A program made the translations under genes and the position numbers. 64,000 nucleotides of DNA from Candidatus Thalassarchaeum betae (lineage in GTDB: Archaea > Thermoplasmatota > Poseidoniia > Poseidoniales > Thalassarchaeaceae). Positions 52,145-60,583 of this stretch are shown here, in pieces. A model generated the notes under the pieces. That model did not search any database, was not told the DNA's origin, and was given only the letters and a program-made list of their open reading frames with translations. The first letter of the stretch is position 1. Each line of letters starts with the position of its first letter. Where the stretch lies: positions 73,848 through 137,847 of the forward strand of contig PSPG01000008.1 in NCBI GenBank assembly GCA_003193925.1. Direction: 5' to 3'.

Positions 52145-52531
52145 ATGAGCGGCTCCGCAGCGCACGGCGGGCATATCCTGCTGGACTACATCGGCTACGC
52201 CCCGCCAGTCGACAACGACGGCGATTGGATGCTGCAAGTGCTGCGCGACAGCGTCAGGAAAGCAGGTATCAGGGAGGTCCACTCCCATGTCGCGCAGTTC
52301 GACGGTGATGGCAGCCCGCCCGGCTTCGCAGCTGTCGTGCTGATCGACGAGAGCCATGTCAGCGCCCACTGCTACTCGGACAGAGGCCTGCTGGCAATCG
52401 ACATCTTCACCTGCGGGGGCAACGACCCCGCCCCCCTAGCGGACGACATTCACGAAGCGCTGCAGAGCGCCGTCCCCGGACTCGTGCTGTCAGGACGCGA
52501 GCATATCGACAGATTATCAGCGTTAGAATAG
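52145..52531 (+). CDS. speD: S-adenosylmethionine decarboxylase-like protein (SpeD family proenzyme)
   Basis: A pyruvoyl-dependent SpeD-type proenzyme: Glu-Ser cleavage site in LIDESHVSAHCYSDRG (self-cleaves before Ser to form the pyruvoyl group), followed by AIDIFTCGG with the catalytic Cys. At 129 residues it is a short form. SpeD makes decarboxylated AdoMet for polyamines, while related branches act on arginine or ornithine. A spermidine synthase is not in this window. The 3' end overlaps the convergent enolase gene by 9 bases. Confidence 0.85.
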   Translation: MSGSAAHGGHILLDYIGYAPPVDNDGDWMLQVLRDSVRKAGIREVHSHVAQFDGDGSPPGFAAVVLIDESHVSAHCYSDRGLLAIDIFTCGGNDPAPLADDIHEALQSAVPGLVLSGREHIDRLSALE

Positions 52532-53764
52532 ATTCGTGAAATCGCTGCACTGCTCTGATATTCTCAGCAATTGATTGTACTTCGATGTGCGATCGCTCCT
52601 CGCAGGAGCGCCGGTCTTGATCTGCCCGGCGTTCGTGCCGACGGCGAAGTCTGCGATGATGTCGTCCGAGGTCTCGCCCGAGCGGTGGCTGATGACGGTG
52701 GCAAAGCCCGCGGCACGGGCCATCTCAATGACGCGCAGGGTCTCGGTGACCGTGCCTATCTGGTTGAGTTTGATGAGGATGGCATTGCTCGCGCCCTCGG
52801 CTATGCCTCTGGCGAAGCGTGTGGGGTTGGTCACGTAGAGGTCGTCGCCGACAATCTGCACCCGGTGCCCCTCACGGGCCGTGAATTCGACCCAGGACTC
52901 CCAGTCATCCTCGCCGAACGCGTCCTCGAGCGATACTATCGGGTAACTGTCCAGCCATGAGGAGTAGAGCGCGCCCAGCTCGGTGCCGGACATCGCCTTG
53001 CCGTCGATGTGGTAGCCGTCCTCACGGTGGAACTCCTGCGCGGCGCAGTCGAGGGCGATCGATATCTGCTCGCCGGGCGTGTATCCGGCTCGCTTTATGG
53101 CTCCGAGCACGTGGCGCAGCCCGTCCTCGTTGCGCGGGAGGTTCGGCGCGAAGCCGCCTTCATCACCAACGCCGCCGAGCATTCCCTCCTCTTCAAGCAC
53201 CGATTTCAGCGCGTGGTACGTCTCCACGCCTGCGCGCAGGGCCTCTGGAAAGCTGTCGAATCCGTGAGGTACGACCATGAACTCCTGGATGTCGACGTTC
53301 GAGGCTGCGTGCACGCCGCCGTTGAGGATGTTCATCTGCGGCACAGGCAGACTGCTGGGGCCACTGCCCGCGAGGTACGTCCACAGGATTCCGCCTGCAG
53401 CTGCCCTCAGGCACGCCATCGAGGCACCGAGGACCGCGTTGGCGCCGAGGCGCCCTTTGTTCGCTGTCCCATCGAGTGCGACTAGGGCGGCGTCGATGCC
53501 CTCTTGGTCGGCCACGTCCATGCCAATCAGAGCATCACAGATCTCGCCGTTGACATTGGCTGCGGCCACCTCGACGCCCTTGCCGCCCCACTCAGCGCCT
53601 CCGTCGCGCAACTCCACGGCCTCATGACTGCCGGTGCTGGCACCAGATGGAACCGCAGCGCGGCCGCGCAGTACCCCGTCCACATAGCAGTCGACCTCGA
53701 CGGTCGGGTTGCCGCGAGAATCCAGTATCATCCGAGCGGAGAGGTCGCTCACAGCGCCACTCAT
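52523..53764 (-). CDS. eno: enolase
   Basis: Converts 2-phosphoglycerate to phosphoenolpyruvate. Signatures: ILDSRGNPTVEVDC, AAVPSGASTGSHEAVELRDG, NGGVHAASNVDIQEFM, GDEGGFAPNL, SLEDAFGEDDWES, GDDLYVTNP, LIKLNQIGTVTETL and SHRSGETSDD. Length (413) is normal. ATG 53764 is used. It is a leftward gene that converges on speD. Confidence 0.95.
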   Translation of the reverse strand: MSGAVSDLSARMILDSRGNPTVEVDCYVDGVLRGRAAVPSGASTGSHEAVELRDGGAEWGGKGVEVAAANVNGEICDALIGMDVADQEGIDAALVALDGTANKGRLGANAVLGASMACLRAAAGGILWTYLAGSGPSSLPVPQMNILNGGVHAASNVDIQEFMVVPHGFDSFPEALRAGVETYHALKSVLEEEGMLGGVGDEGGFAPNLPRNEDGLRHVLGAIKRAGYTPGEQISIALDCAAQEFHREDGYHIDGKAMSGTELGALYSSWLDSYPIVSLEDAFGEDDWESWVEFTAREGHRVQIVGDDLYVTNPTRFARGIAEGASNAILIKLNQIGTVTETLRVIEMARAAGFATVISHRSGETSDDIIADFAVGTNAGQIKTGAPARSDRTSKYNQLLRISEQCSDFTNLF

Positions 53765-53813
53765 TGGTGCGGCGACCTGCCGGCCCCCTCTCAAGGTTGC
53801 GCAGAGGAAACAC

Positions 53814-54248
53814 TCAGACGTTGAGCCAACTTAGCCACCGAGCGACCCTTCCTTGGATCTCTGGCACTTCCATCTCAGAGCGGCAGCAGTGCTCCCAGCT
53901 GAGTTGCTCCTCGGTCGGCGAGATCGAGAACAACTCGGCGCGGAACAGGACTCCGTCATGCTCCTGGCACTTGCCGCGGTTGTCGTCAACGAAGCAGTGG
54001 AGAAGGTGCTTGGGGAAGTGTTGCATCTTGCCAGCGGAGGGGCTGCAGAACATGACGCTCCTCTCGAGGAAGAGCAGCGAGTCGCCAGTGCATTGGTCGA
54101 CCTCGTGGCCGAGCACCCTAGAGCCAGTCAGCAGAGATGCGACATCGACGTTGTACCACTCGGTGTGGGAGGGAGGAATGTCCAACTGGGAGACGTCGTC
54201 GAGATACTCCTGAACGCGGAGGTGGGCGACCGTCTCCTCCGCTGACAT
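53814..54248 (-). CDS. hypothetical protein (144 aa)
   Basis: The minus-strand frame from ATG 54248 encodes an acidic/neutral protein with a helical N-terminus (SAEETVAHLRVQEYLDDVSQ), several Cys and a C-terminal Trp-rich helix (GRVARWLSWLNV). No known domain is recognised. The overlapping plus-strand frame gives a less natural composition and lies inside the same bases. It diverges from the Lrp gene and lies 49 bases upstream of enolase, same strand. Confidence 0.5.
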   Translation of the reverse strand: MSAEETVAHLRVQEYLDDVSQLDIPPSHTEWYNVDVASLLTGSRVLGHEVDQCTGDSLLFLERSVMFCSPSAGKMQHFPKHLLHCFVDDNRGKCQEHDGVLFRAELFSISPTEEQLSWEHCCRSEMEVPEIQGRVARWLSWLNV

Positions 54249-54303
54249 CGGACGCGAATTAACGCCGACCCATTTGAATACGACTTTCTTCAGAGATTTT
54301 TCC

Positions 54304-54348
54304 GATGTGCGTAATCCGGAAAGAATAGATAGCGAAAATTCGCACATC
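54304..54348. promoter_or_regulatory. inverted repeat in the Lrp-gene promoter
   Basis: GATGTGCG (54304-54311) and CGCACATC (54341-54348) form a perfect 8-bp inverted repeat with centres 37 bases apart, in the gap between the Lrp-type gene and the divergent hypothetical gene. It sits just before the TATA-like box of the regulator gene, so an operator for self-control is likely (inference). Confidence 0.5.
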
Positions 54349-54360
54349 TGGTAGCGAAGA

Positions 54361-54370
54361 TACAAATACG
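54361..54370 (+). promoter_or_regulatory. TATA-like element for the Lrp gene
   Basis: TACAAATACG lies about 27 bases before the ATG at 54392. The spacing fits a leaderless message, and the inverted repeat at 54304-54348 lies immediately upstream. Confidence 0.4.
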
Positions 54371-54391
54371 AGTCCATTTTCGGCGCAACCC

Positions 54392-54814
54392 ATGGTCGCA
54401 GTCGACAGCCTCGATAGATCGATATTGGCAGTATTGAGAGATTCCGGAAGATCGCCTTACGTCGACATCGCCAAGCAGGTCGGAGTGACCGAGAGAACCG
54501 TTCGGACCCGCATGCGACGCATGGAGGAAGAGGGTGTCGTCCGGGGCTACACGATCCGCGAGGCGGGCATAGGGCTGACTGCACTGGTCCGCCTCAAGGT
54601 CGGTTCGGGAACCGAGATCGGAACGCTGGCGGGGGAGTTCACCGGATGGACCGGCGTCGAATGCGTCTACGAGATCAGCGGGGACGCCGACCTAGTCGCC
54701 GTCGTCCACGTCGACGACACCGTCGCACTGCGAAACCTGCTCGACGAGATGTGGCTCGCCGCGCCCGGTGAGATTAGCTCGACCCAGACCGAGCTGGTCC
54801 TCGAGCAGTACTAG
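54392..54814 (+). CDS. Lrp/AsnC-family transcription regulator
   Basis: N-terminal helix-turn-helix (DRSILAVLRDSGRSPYVDIA, KQVGVTERTVRTRMRRMEEE) and C-terminal RAM ligand-binding fold (GIGLTALVRLKVGSG, VYEISGDADLVAVVHVDD). Length (140) is normal. These bind amino acids and control metabolism genes. It faces away from the hypothetical gene at 53814-54248 and converges with the redoxin gene, with no gap. Confidence 0.9.
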   Translation: MVAVDSLDRSILAVLRDSGRSPYVDIAKQVGVTERTVRTRMRRMEEEGVVRGYTIREAGIGLTALVRLKVGSGTEIGTLAGEFTGWTGVECVYEISGDADLVAVVHVDDTVALRNLLDEMWLAAPGEISSTQTELVLEQY

Positions 54815-55369
54815 TCAGTGCTTCCACTTGACCGAACAGCCGATGCTGTCGGTGCGAGAGACGGAGACGGAACGTCCGGCGACGAGGTCGTCCATCGCAT
54901 TGGCGAGGTCGGAGGAAGTCGTGTGGGACGGGTCTCTGGGGGAGTCGTCCAGTCGTCCGCGGTAGACGACGGATCCAGATGAGTCAATGAGGTAGAACTC
55001 GGGTGTCCGCTCTGCCCCGTACGCGCGCGCAGTGTCTTGAGTGTCGTCATGGAGGTACGAGTATCCCATCCCCCTGTTCGCTCGCTTGACCATGTTGTCC
55101 CACGAGTCGGACTGGTAATTGACCGGGTCGTTCGAGTTGATTCCGGCGAAGCCGAGGCCCTCGGAGCGCGCGCGCTCGGCCATCGCCTCGATGCGCGGCT
55201 CGGAGCCCACTACGTACGGGCAGTGATTGCAGGTGAACACGACGACGGCTCCGTTCTGTCCCATCAGGTCGGTCAGAGACATCGGATTGCCGCCCACGTC
55301 TGCATTGGCATTCGGCAGGTGAAAGTCGGGGGCGGTGTCACCCGGTTCGATGCCTAGTGGTTCCGGCAT
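54815..55369 (-). CDS. thioredoxin-fold redoxin (peroxiredoxin-like)
   Basis: AhpC/TSA-type fold: APDFHLPNANADVGG, VVFTCNHCPYVVGSEPR (CxxC-type active site), a DPVNYQSDSW region, TPEFYLIDSSGSVVYRG. The CNHCP site is the form found in thioredoxin-like redoxins rather than in peroxiredoxins with a single Cys. Length 185. ATG 55369 is the family-like start. It follows the TPR gene by 26 bases, the same direction. Confidence 0.82.
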   Translation of the reverse strand: MPEPLGIEPGDTAPDFHLPNANADVGGNPMSLTDLMGQNGAVVVFTCNHCPYVVGSEPRIEAMAERARSEGLGFAGINSNDPVNYQSDSWDNMVKRANRGMGYSYLHDDTQDTARAYGAERTPEFYLIDSSGSVVYRGRLDDSPRDPSHTTSSDLANAMDDLVAGRSVSVSRTDSIGCSVKWKH

Positions 55370-55395
55370 GGGGCGGGGGGGTGGTGGTCGGCAGT

Positions 55396-57696
55396 TCAAC
55401 CCTCTGTAGTCGAGCCTGGCTTCGGTGGAGCCACGCCGTCCTTGCACTCCTCGAGCCTGCGGCGGGCCAGACGGTGCTCGGGGTCCGCGTCGAGGACTCT
55501 CCTCCACGCCGCTGCGGCCTTCTTCGGGTCCCTGCCTTCGTGCAGGATTGCAGCGATCCGAAGTCGGGCGTCGATGTGGTGCTCATCGTGCTCGGCGGCA
55601 TTCTCGAAGTCATGCGTGGCATCGTCGAGTCTCCCGAAGTCGAGGTACAGAAGCCCTCGCTGGTACCATGCATCGGAGTGCGTCGGGTCGATCTGCAGAG
55701 CGGCGTTGAGTGGCTTCTCAGCCTGCTCGGGCCGCCCTCTGGCAATCAGGCAGGTCCCGAGGTGGACCAGCGCCATCGTGTGCTCCGGCCTGCGCTCGAT
55801 CAGCCTGCGCAGCTCGGCCTCGGCCTCATCCCAGTCGCCATGGTTCATCAGTATCTCAGAGCGGCGGAGGCGCGCAAGATTGAGATTGGGGTGGTTGCCG
55901 ACTAGATGGTCGGCGTCGTCAAGCGCAGTTGCAAGGTCCCCCTTCAAGAGCGCCGCCGAGCACCTGTTGAGACGCGCTCGGACGTGCCCGGGCTCGCTGG
56001 CTAGGACCTTGGTGAACAATGATTGCGCCTCTGTGAGGCGGTTCTGATGCGCTGCGATCATGCCGCGGATGAACGGTATCGCCACGTGGTCGTTCAATTG
56101 GGTCGCCGCCTCGGCCACTAGAGTGTCAGCCTGCTCCAAGCGACCCAGGTCCAGACACAATTGCGCCTCCTCCAATGGAATCGACGGGTGCTCCGGAATC
56201 AGTCGGCGCGCTCTGGTCAGTGCGATATCTGCCTCATTGAACGAGTCTTGGTATCGAAGCGCCTTGGCGCGGCCCAGCCAAGCGAGGCCCGACTCGCGGT
56301 CACGATCTATGGCCCCATCAAAGGCGACGAGTGCATCGAGCAGAACGAGTTGGTCGTGCTGCCCGGTGTCATCACGATGCTGCTCGGTGAGCACTAGGTG
56401 GAGGCGTCCGTCCATCACATGCAGTGAGGCGTGCTCCCACGCCTCGGGGGGTGACTCGTCCAAAACCTTGCGCGACCACTCGATGGCTCCGGCCCGCAGC
56501 AGAACGAGGCTCAGGCGGGCTCTGGCCTCGGCGTCCTCGGGATTCGTCTCAAGCCTATCCTCCAAGACGGCCCTAGCGGCGTCCAGCCTGCCGTCATTCT
56601 CGAATATCTCAGACTCTAGGAGGACCCCGTACTCACCCAGCGCGGTCGCCCGGCGGATGCTCTGCAGCGCCTCCTTCGTCCTATCCACGTCCGCCGAGAG
56701 CAACTTCGCGTGCAGCATCCAAGCCTCACCATTGTCGGGATTGGCCTGCAAGGCCTTCTCCACAGACTCCAGAGCGACGGCGATCTCTCCGATCATGAGC
56801 AGCTTGGCGGCGCGCTCGAGCCATCCGGCGGAAGTCTCAGGCTCGGTTGCGCGCGGGTCGACGTCCTTGTTGACCTCTCGTGCCCTTTCGACTATCTCGG
56901 ACAGCTTCGTGGTCGCGAGGGAGGCGTCGAACTCGATGCCGAGCGCCTCCAGTCTGCGATGGTTGCGGGTGACCCGCTCCTCGTCTGTTCCAGTCAGGAG
57001 CAGTGCCTGCTCCCTGAGCACCGCGACGTCGTCGGGCTCAATCGCGAGCAGCCTCTCGAGGCTGCGATCCAACGTCTCGACGTCGCCCTCCTCCCTCTGA
57101 ATGGTGGCGAGCGCCTTGAGCGCCTCGGCGTCCTCGGCACTGAGGCTGTGCGCTTGGCGGTAGAAGTCCGAGGCCCGGATGATACGGTCAATTCCATGGA
57201 AGAGCTCGCCGAGCCTCCTGTGCTCGTCGCCGTTCAACTCGAGGTCCTCGGCCTGCATCTCGGCCTCGTTGAGGATAGCGTCGAGTCGCTCTACCAGCGG
57301 CAGCAGGCCGGGTATGACCTCCTTCTGGCCCTCGTCGGAGACGAGACCGGGGTAATGCTGGAGGATCGTCTTAGCCGCATGGGTGGCAATCGCGCAGGAC
57401 TCGCTGGAGCTGACATTGACTCCCTGCTCAAACAGCAGCGTCTCAGCCGACTCGAGGGACTTGTGGGCATCGAGCAGGCCGTGGACCTCGGGGGTCTCGC
57501 TGAGAACGGTGTCGACTCCTCTCGACAGCAGGTCGAGGCGTTGTGAGGTGTCTGAGAGGTCGCCTTGCAGGGAGCCCATCTTGTCTCGCATGCGCTCCCT
57601 CTGCCTCAGCACCGCCTGATGCCTGAGCCAAAGCGTCAGAAGGGCGATTCCAAGCAGGGCATACAGAGTCAGTATGCCCAAGGTAGACGGTTCCAT
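55396..57696 (-). CDS. membrane-anchored tetratricopeptide-repeat protein
   Basis: An N-terminal membrane helix (STLGILTLYALLGIALLTLW) and a helical linker lead into about 650 residues of tetratricopeptide repeats, with the W/L/G/Y/A/P consensus visible in units such as SGLAWLGRAKALRYQDSFNE and SDAWYQRGLLYLDFGRLDDA. The C-terminal end has DPEHRLARRRLEE. TPR proteins scaffold complexes; the partner is unknown. It lies between dnaG and redoxin on one strand. Confidence 0.85.
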   Translation of the reverse strand: MEPSTLGILTLYALLGIALLTLWLRHQAVLRQRERMRDKMGSLQGDLSDTSQRLDLLSRGVDTVLSETPEVHGLLDAHKSLESAETLLFEQGVNVSSSESCAIATHAAKTILQHYPGLVSDEGQKEVIPGLLPLVERLDAILNEAEMQAEDLELNGDEHRRLGELFHGIDRIIRASDFYRQAHSLSAEDAEALKALATIQREEGDVETLDRSLERLLAIEPDDVAVLREQALLLTGTDEERVTRNHRRLEALGIEFDASLATTKLSEIVERAREVNKDVDPRATEPETSAGWLERAAKLLMIGEIAVALESVEKALQANPDNGEAWMLHAKLLSADVDRTKEALQSIRRATALGEYGVLLESEIFENDGRLDAARAVLEDRLETNPEDAEARARLSLVLLRAGAIEWSRKVLDESPPEAWEHASLHVMDGRLHLVLTEQHRDDTGQHDQLVLLDALVAFDGAIDRDRESGLAWLGRAKALRYQDSFNEADIALTRARRLIPEHPSIPLEEAQLCLDLGRLEQADTLVAEAATQLNDHVAIPFIRGMIAAHQNRLTEAQSLFTKVLASEPGHVRARLNRCSAALLKGDLATALDDADHLVGNHPNLNLARLRRSEILMNHGDWDEAEAELRRLIERRPEHTMALVHLGTCLIARGRPEQAEKPLNAALQIDPTHSDAWYQRGLLYLDFGRLDDATHDFENAAEHDEHHIDARLRIAAILHEGRDPKKAAAAWRRVLDADPEHRLARRRLEECKDGVAPPKPGSTTEG

Positions 57697-57764
57697 CCGG
57701 CCTCAGCGGACCTGTACGACTTTTGATGGCTTCTGCGGATGCCAAGGCTCCCGCCGGTATTGTT

Positions 57765-57783
57765 GGCGGGACTATGTCCCGCC
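57765..57783 (-). terminator. hairpin between dnaG and the TPR gene
   Basis: GGCGGGAC-TAT-GTCCCGCC is a perfect 8-bp stem with a 3-base loop in the 121-base gap after the dnaG stop and before the TPR start, both on the minus strand. A second repeat CGAAGCG (57783-57789)/CGCTTCG (57800-57806) flanks it. It may end the dnaG transcript or shape the leader of the TPR gene. Confidence 0.4.
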
Positions 57784-57817
57784 GAAGCGGATTCGCAGTC
57801 GCTTCGTTCGCTGCGGA

Positions 57818-58984
57818 TCAGAGGTCTTCTGCTGAGTACGCCTGCACTCCGGACTTCCGGGTGACTTTGCCGACCGATGTGCCGAGCACGTTCTCGATGC
57901 CTGCGCCAGAAGCGAGGTCGAAGATGCGGTCATTCACCTTGCCGGCGAAGATCAGCCCCCGGGAACCGTTCGAATCTACCAATGCGGTCTTGAGGCCGTT
58001 GGCTCCGATTGGATCCGAGGCTGAACCGTCCTCTTGGATGATCACTGCCTGTCGGGGCTTGAGGGCGTCTAGCATTCCTGCCCAGCCCTTGATCTCGTCG
58101 GGGGCCTCGAGGGCCTCCGAGCCTCGGCCGACGGATCTGTCGTCGTCCCTGTTGATCTGGGTCTGGACCCGAGCGACGGCCTTGCCAGCCGTCTCCTTCT
58201 GGCCGAGTGCCTTGGTCACGACCTTGCTCTCAAGGTGCTCGACCTCTCGGCTAGTCGGCGCGAACGCGACGTGGGTCAGTGCATTGCCGAGCACACCGCT
58301 GATCTCCATCAGAAGCAACTTGCCACCGCGGTCCCCATCGAGGAACGCGGTAACGGTCTTCTTCGTCTTGGCGAGCTCGGCGAGCTCGGGCTTGATGCCC
58401 GAGCCCATCGTGGCGATTGCGTTCTTGAAGTCGTACTTCAGTAGGTTGCGTACGTCGTTGCGTCCTTCGACGATGATAATCGCCCCGGACTCAATCACAT
58501 TCGGACCCGCGGTCATTCCCTTGTAGTCGATTTCCGTTTCCAGAGTCAGTACCGAGCGGACCTCCTCGAGGATGTTCCTCGACTCGTCCGCGCCGGAGTT
58601 GATTATGTTGAGCAGGAGCTCCTTGGCCCTGTCAATCACGGTATCCCTCTTGGCGGAGACGATGTTCTCGATCCGCTTGACCTTGATCGAGGCCTTGCAC
58701 GGTCCGATCCTGTCGATCGTCTCGAGCGCGGCGGCGATCACGGCTGTGCTCACTTGGTCGATGGAGGAGGAGAGTTGTATCTCCCCGTTCACCTTACCCC
58801 TGCTCTGGTGCAGAACGACGTCGACGTGGCCGATGCGCCCAGTTCGCTGAAGCTTCCTGAGTTGCAACTCTTCGCCGAGCAGACCTTCGGTCTGGCCGAA
58901 GATCGCCCCTATGACGTCTTTGCGCGCAACGGTCCCGTCAGTGCGGATGGTTGCGTGTATCACGTATTTTCCTTCGTTTGTCAT
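57818..58984 (-). CDS. dnaG: archaeal DnaG-type primase
   Basis: Archaeal DnaG: N-terminal IHATIRTDGTVARKDVIGAI and GQTEGLLGEELQLRKLQ, and a TOPRIM domain with IIVEGRNDVRNLLKYD and AFLDGDRGGKLLLME acid residues (Glu, DxD). In archaea DnaG is linked to the RNA exosome and can prime. Length (388) is normal. ATG 58984 follows AAGGAG eight bases upstream. The 227-base gap before it holds two hairpins. Confidence 0.92.
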   Translation of the reverse strand: MTNEGKYVIHATIRTDGTVARKDVIGAIFGQTEGLLGEELQLRKLQRTGRIGHVDVVLHQSRGKVNGEIQLSSSIDQVSTAVIAAALETIDRIGPCKASIKVKRIENIVSAKRDTVIDRAKELLLNIINSGADESRNILEEVRSVLTLETEIDYKGMTAGPNVIESGAIIIVEGRNDVRNLLKYDFKNAIATMGSGIKPELAELAKTKKTVTAFLDGDRGGKLLLMEISGVLGNALTHVAFAPTSREVEHLESKVVTKALGQKETAGKAVARVQTQINRDDDRSVGRGSEALEAPDEIKGWAGMLDALKPRQAVIIQEDGSASDPIGANGLKTALVDSNGSRGLIFAGKVNDRIFDLASGAGIENVLGTSVGKVTRKSGVQAYSAEDL

Positions 58985-59006
58985 TGTCTTTTCTCCTTAG
59001 GCTCTC

Positions 59007-59024
59007 GGCCCCACTTTTGGGGCC
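59007..59024 (-). promoter_or_regulatory. hairpin in the dnaG leader
   Basis: GGCCCCA-CTTT-TGGGGCC is a 7-bp stem with a 4-base loop, about 25 bases before the dnaG ATG and 5' of its ribosome site on the minus strand. A second stem GGGCGC-CAA-GCGCCC lies at 59062-59076. A regulatory leader structure is possible but unproven. Confidence 0.4.
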
Positions 59025-59179
59025 TCGCTCCCGGTTTTCGCCAGTTGGCGGTTCGGTGGATGGGCGCCAAGCGCCCGCGAGTGTGGCAGAGTACCTGCGG
59101 TTCGTCCGACCGGGGGACCCTTCATGAACGCTACTGTTGGCGGAAAGGCCCGATTCGCAGTTGAAAGGACCCTGCACGA

Positions 59180-59189
59180 GCCATTAAGG
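59180..59189 (+). promoter_or_regulatory. TATA-like element for the gene at 59212
   Basis: CCATTAAGGG lies about 28 bases before the ATG at 59212, consistent with a leaderless start for the four-gene operon ending in mobA. Confidence 0.35.
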
Positions 59190-59211
59190 GAGACGGTGCG
59201 AATCGTGGTAC

Positions 59212-59679
59212 ATGGAGCCGAGACTCACCGACCGCAGGGGGGTGTTCCACGGTGCGACTATACTCGCCCTGCGCGATGGTCAGCTGTCAAACGGGGAGAA
59301 GCGGCTCCTGGTGAAGCTGGCTCATGCGCTCAGATTGGATGAGGATGAGCCGAAACGCGTCTACGACGCTGTCGTCAACGGCGAGAGTCTCGAGTCGGGG
59401 CAGGAGATTGGCGGGCAGGAGATGCGCATGGTCTACGAGCAGCTGCTGGAGGCTGTCCTCATGCACACCGACCGCTCCGACGACGAGCTCACCATCCTGG
59501 CCTACCTGCGTCGGGCGTTCGATATCGGTGATGCTGAGCACCGGGCGATCACGAGGAGCCTTGACCGTCAGCTGGAGGAGATAATCCACAGGACGGTCCT
59601 ACAGGACTTCAGGATGCGTCTGGATGACACCATGGAGCGAATCGGCGGCATTTTCGACATGATCAGAATCCAGATCTGA
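59212..59679 (+). CDS. hypothetical TerB-like helical protein
   Basis: A 155-residue, almost all-helical protein. The N-terminal region (GATILALRDGQLSNGEKRLL, then VKLAHALRLDEDE) resembles TerB-type modules; the C-terminal part is a long helix pair (LDRQLEEIIHRTVLQDF then RLDDTMERIGGIFDMI). Function unknown. It starts an operon with the next three genes (2- to 25-base gaps). Confidence 0.55.
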   Translation: MEPRLTDRRGVFHGATILALRDGQLSNGEKRLLVKLAHALRLDEDEPKRVYDAVVNGESLESGQEIGGQEMRMVYEQLLEAVLMHTDRSDDELTILAYLRRAFDIGDAEHRAITRSLDRQLEEIIHRTVLQDFRMRLDDTMERIGGIFDMIRIQI

Positions 59680-59681
59680 GG

Positions 59682-60344
59682 ATGAACATGTCTCAGCACG
59701 ATTCGTTGGACGATTTCCTCGCCGCCCAGCCGCCCAGGGTCCACCGCTCGGACAGGCTGCTCGCCAAATTGGTGCGCGAGGCCTACCCTATCGGCGTGCC
59801 GGCCCTGATCATGAAGTCGAGCACCGATCGGCTGGGCGAGTCGGCCGGTTACTCATTCCACCTCGGGACGCCGGACGAGATGCTCCGGCAACTCGCCTCG
59901 TGGCTGCTCACCGAAGCGGGCGAGGACCAGAATGTGCTGCTGCGGCTGGTCACTCGGCTCTGGGGGCGGCACGGGCGCGAGGACGTCGCTCTAGCAGCGC
60001 TCCTTCTAGCCAACCTCGATCACCCGAGCCTCGGGACCGACCCGTGGCAGGTCCTAGCCTCGTCGACCAGGGGCACCGAGCCGGCTGATGCCCTGCTGCT
60101 GAGCATCGAGGAGTTGCTACGGGCCGGGCGCGGGATGCCCAGCGAGGCGCTGCTAATGCAGTGGTGCGAGGGGCGTGCTGTGGACGCTCACATGGCTCTG
60201 CTTGCGAGCTACGTCGGCTCTGTCAGGGGCGATGAGCCGAGTGATGAGCTGCGTGACGCTCTCGCGTCGCTGGAGATCCCTACCGGCGACTCGCTGCTAA
60301 GTCGGGTAAAGCAGAGATTGGCCTCGCCGCAAGCGCAGGACTGA
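59682..60344 (+). CDS. hypothetical helical-repeat protein
   Basis: 220 residues, mainly Leu/Ala-rich helices with repeated LL/AL segments (LRQLASWLLTEAGEDQNVLL, VALAALLLANLDHPSLGTD), like HEAT or armadillo repeats. No known domain is certain. It begins 2 bases after the previous stop and is probably co-translated. Confidence 0.55.
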   Translation: MNMSQHDSLDDFLAAQPPRVHRSDRLLAKLVREAYPIGVPALIMKSSTDRLGESAGYSFHLGTPDEMLRQLASWLLTEAGEDQNVLLRLVTRLWGRHGREDVALAALLLANLDHPSLGTDPWQVLASSTRGTEPADALLLSIEELLRAGRGMPSEALLMQWCEGRAVDAHMALLASYVGSVRGDEPSDELRDALASLEIPTGDSLLSRVKQRLASPQAQD

Positions 60345-60369
60345 TGGCTCAGGTCGCTCGCCGCGGGCC

Positions 60370-60579
60370 GTGACCAAGCGCCTGCTGCCATCTGACGACC
60401 CCGTAGCGGAGCAGGTCCTGGAGTGGACCATCAAGCGAGATGCGCACGACATCACCCAGCTGATGAGATGGATGGAGGCTACCGACGTGAGGCGCGACCG
60501 ACAGGTCCTGCTGAACCGTGCGTTGGATCTGATGGACGAGATGCAACACGCGCTCCGTCGGCTCGACGATCTGCGGTGA
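60370..60579 (+). CDS. small helical protein (69 aa)
   Basis: GTG 60370 opens a short, charged, helical protein (KRDAHDITQLMRWMEATDVRR onward) ending 4 bases before mobA. No family is recognised. Its position between two coding genes and its short spacing support a real gene. Confidence 0.5.
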   Translation: MTKRLLPSDDPVAEQVLEWTIKRDAHDITQLMRWMEATDVRRDRQVLLNRALDLMDEMQHALRRLDDLR

Positions 60580-60583
60580 TAGC

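Noticed and set aside
53853-54245. Plus-strand frame opposite the hypothetical gene.
   Set aside because: Composition is less protein-like and it is fully antisense to a frame with better codon pattern.
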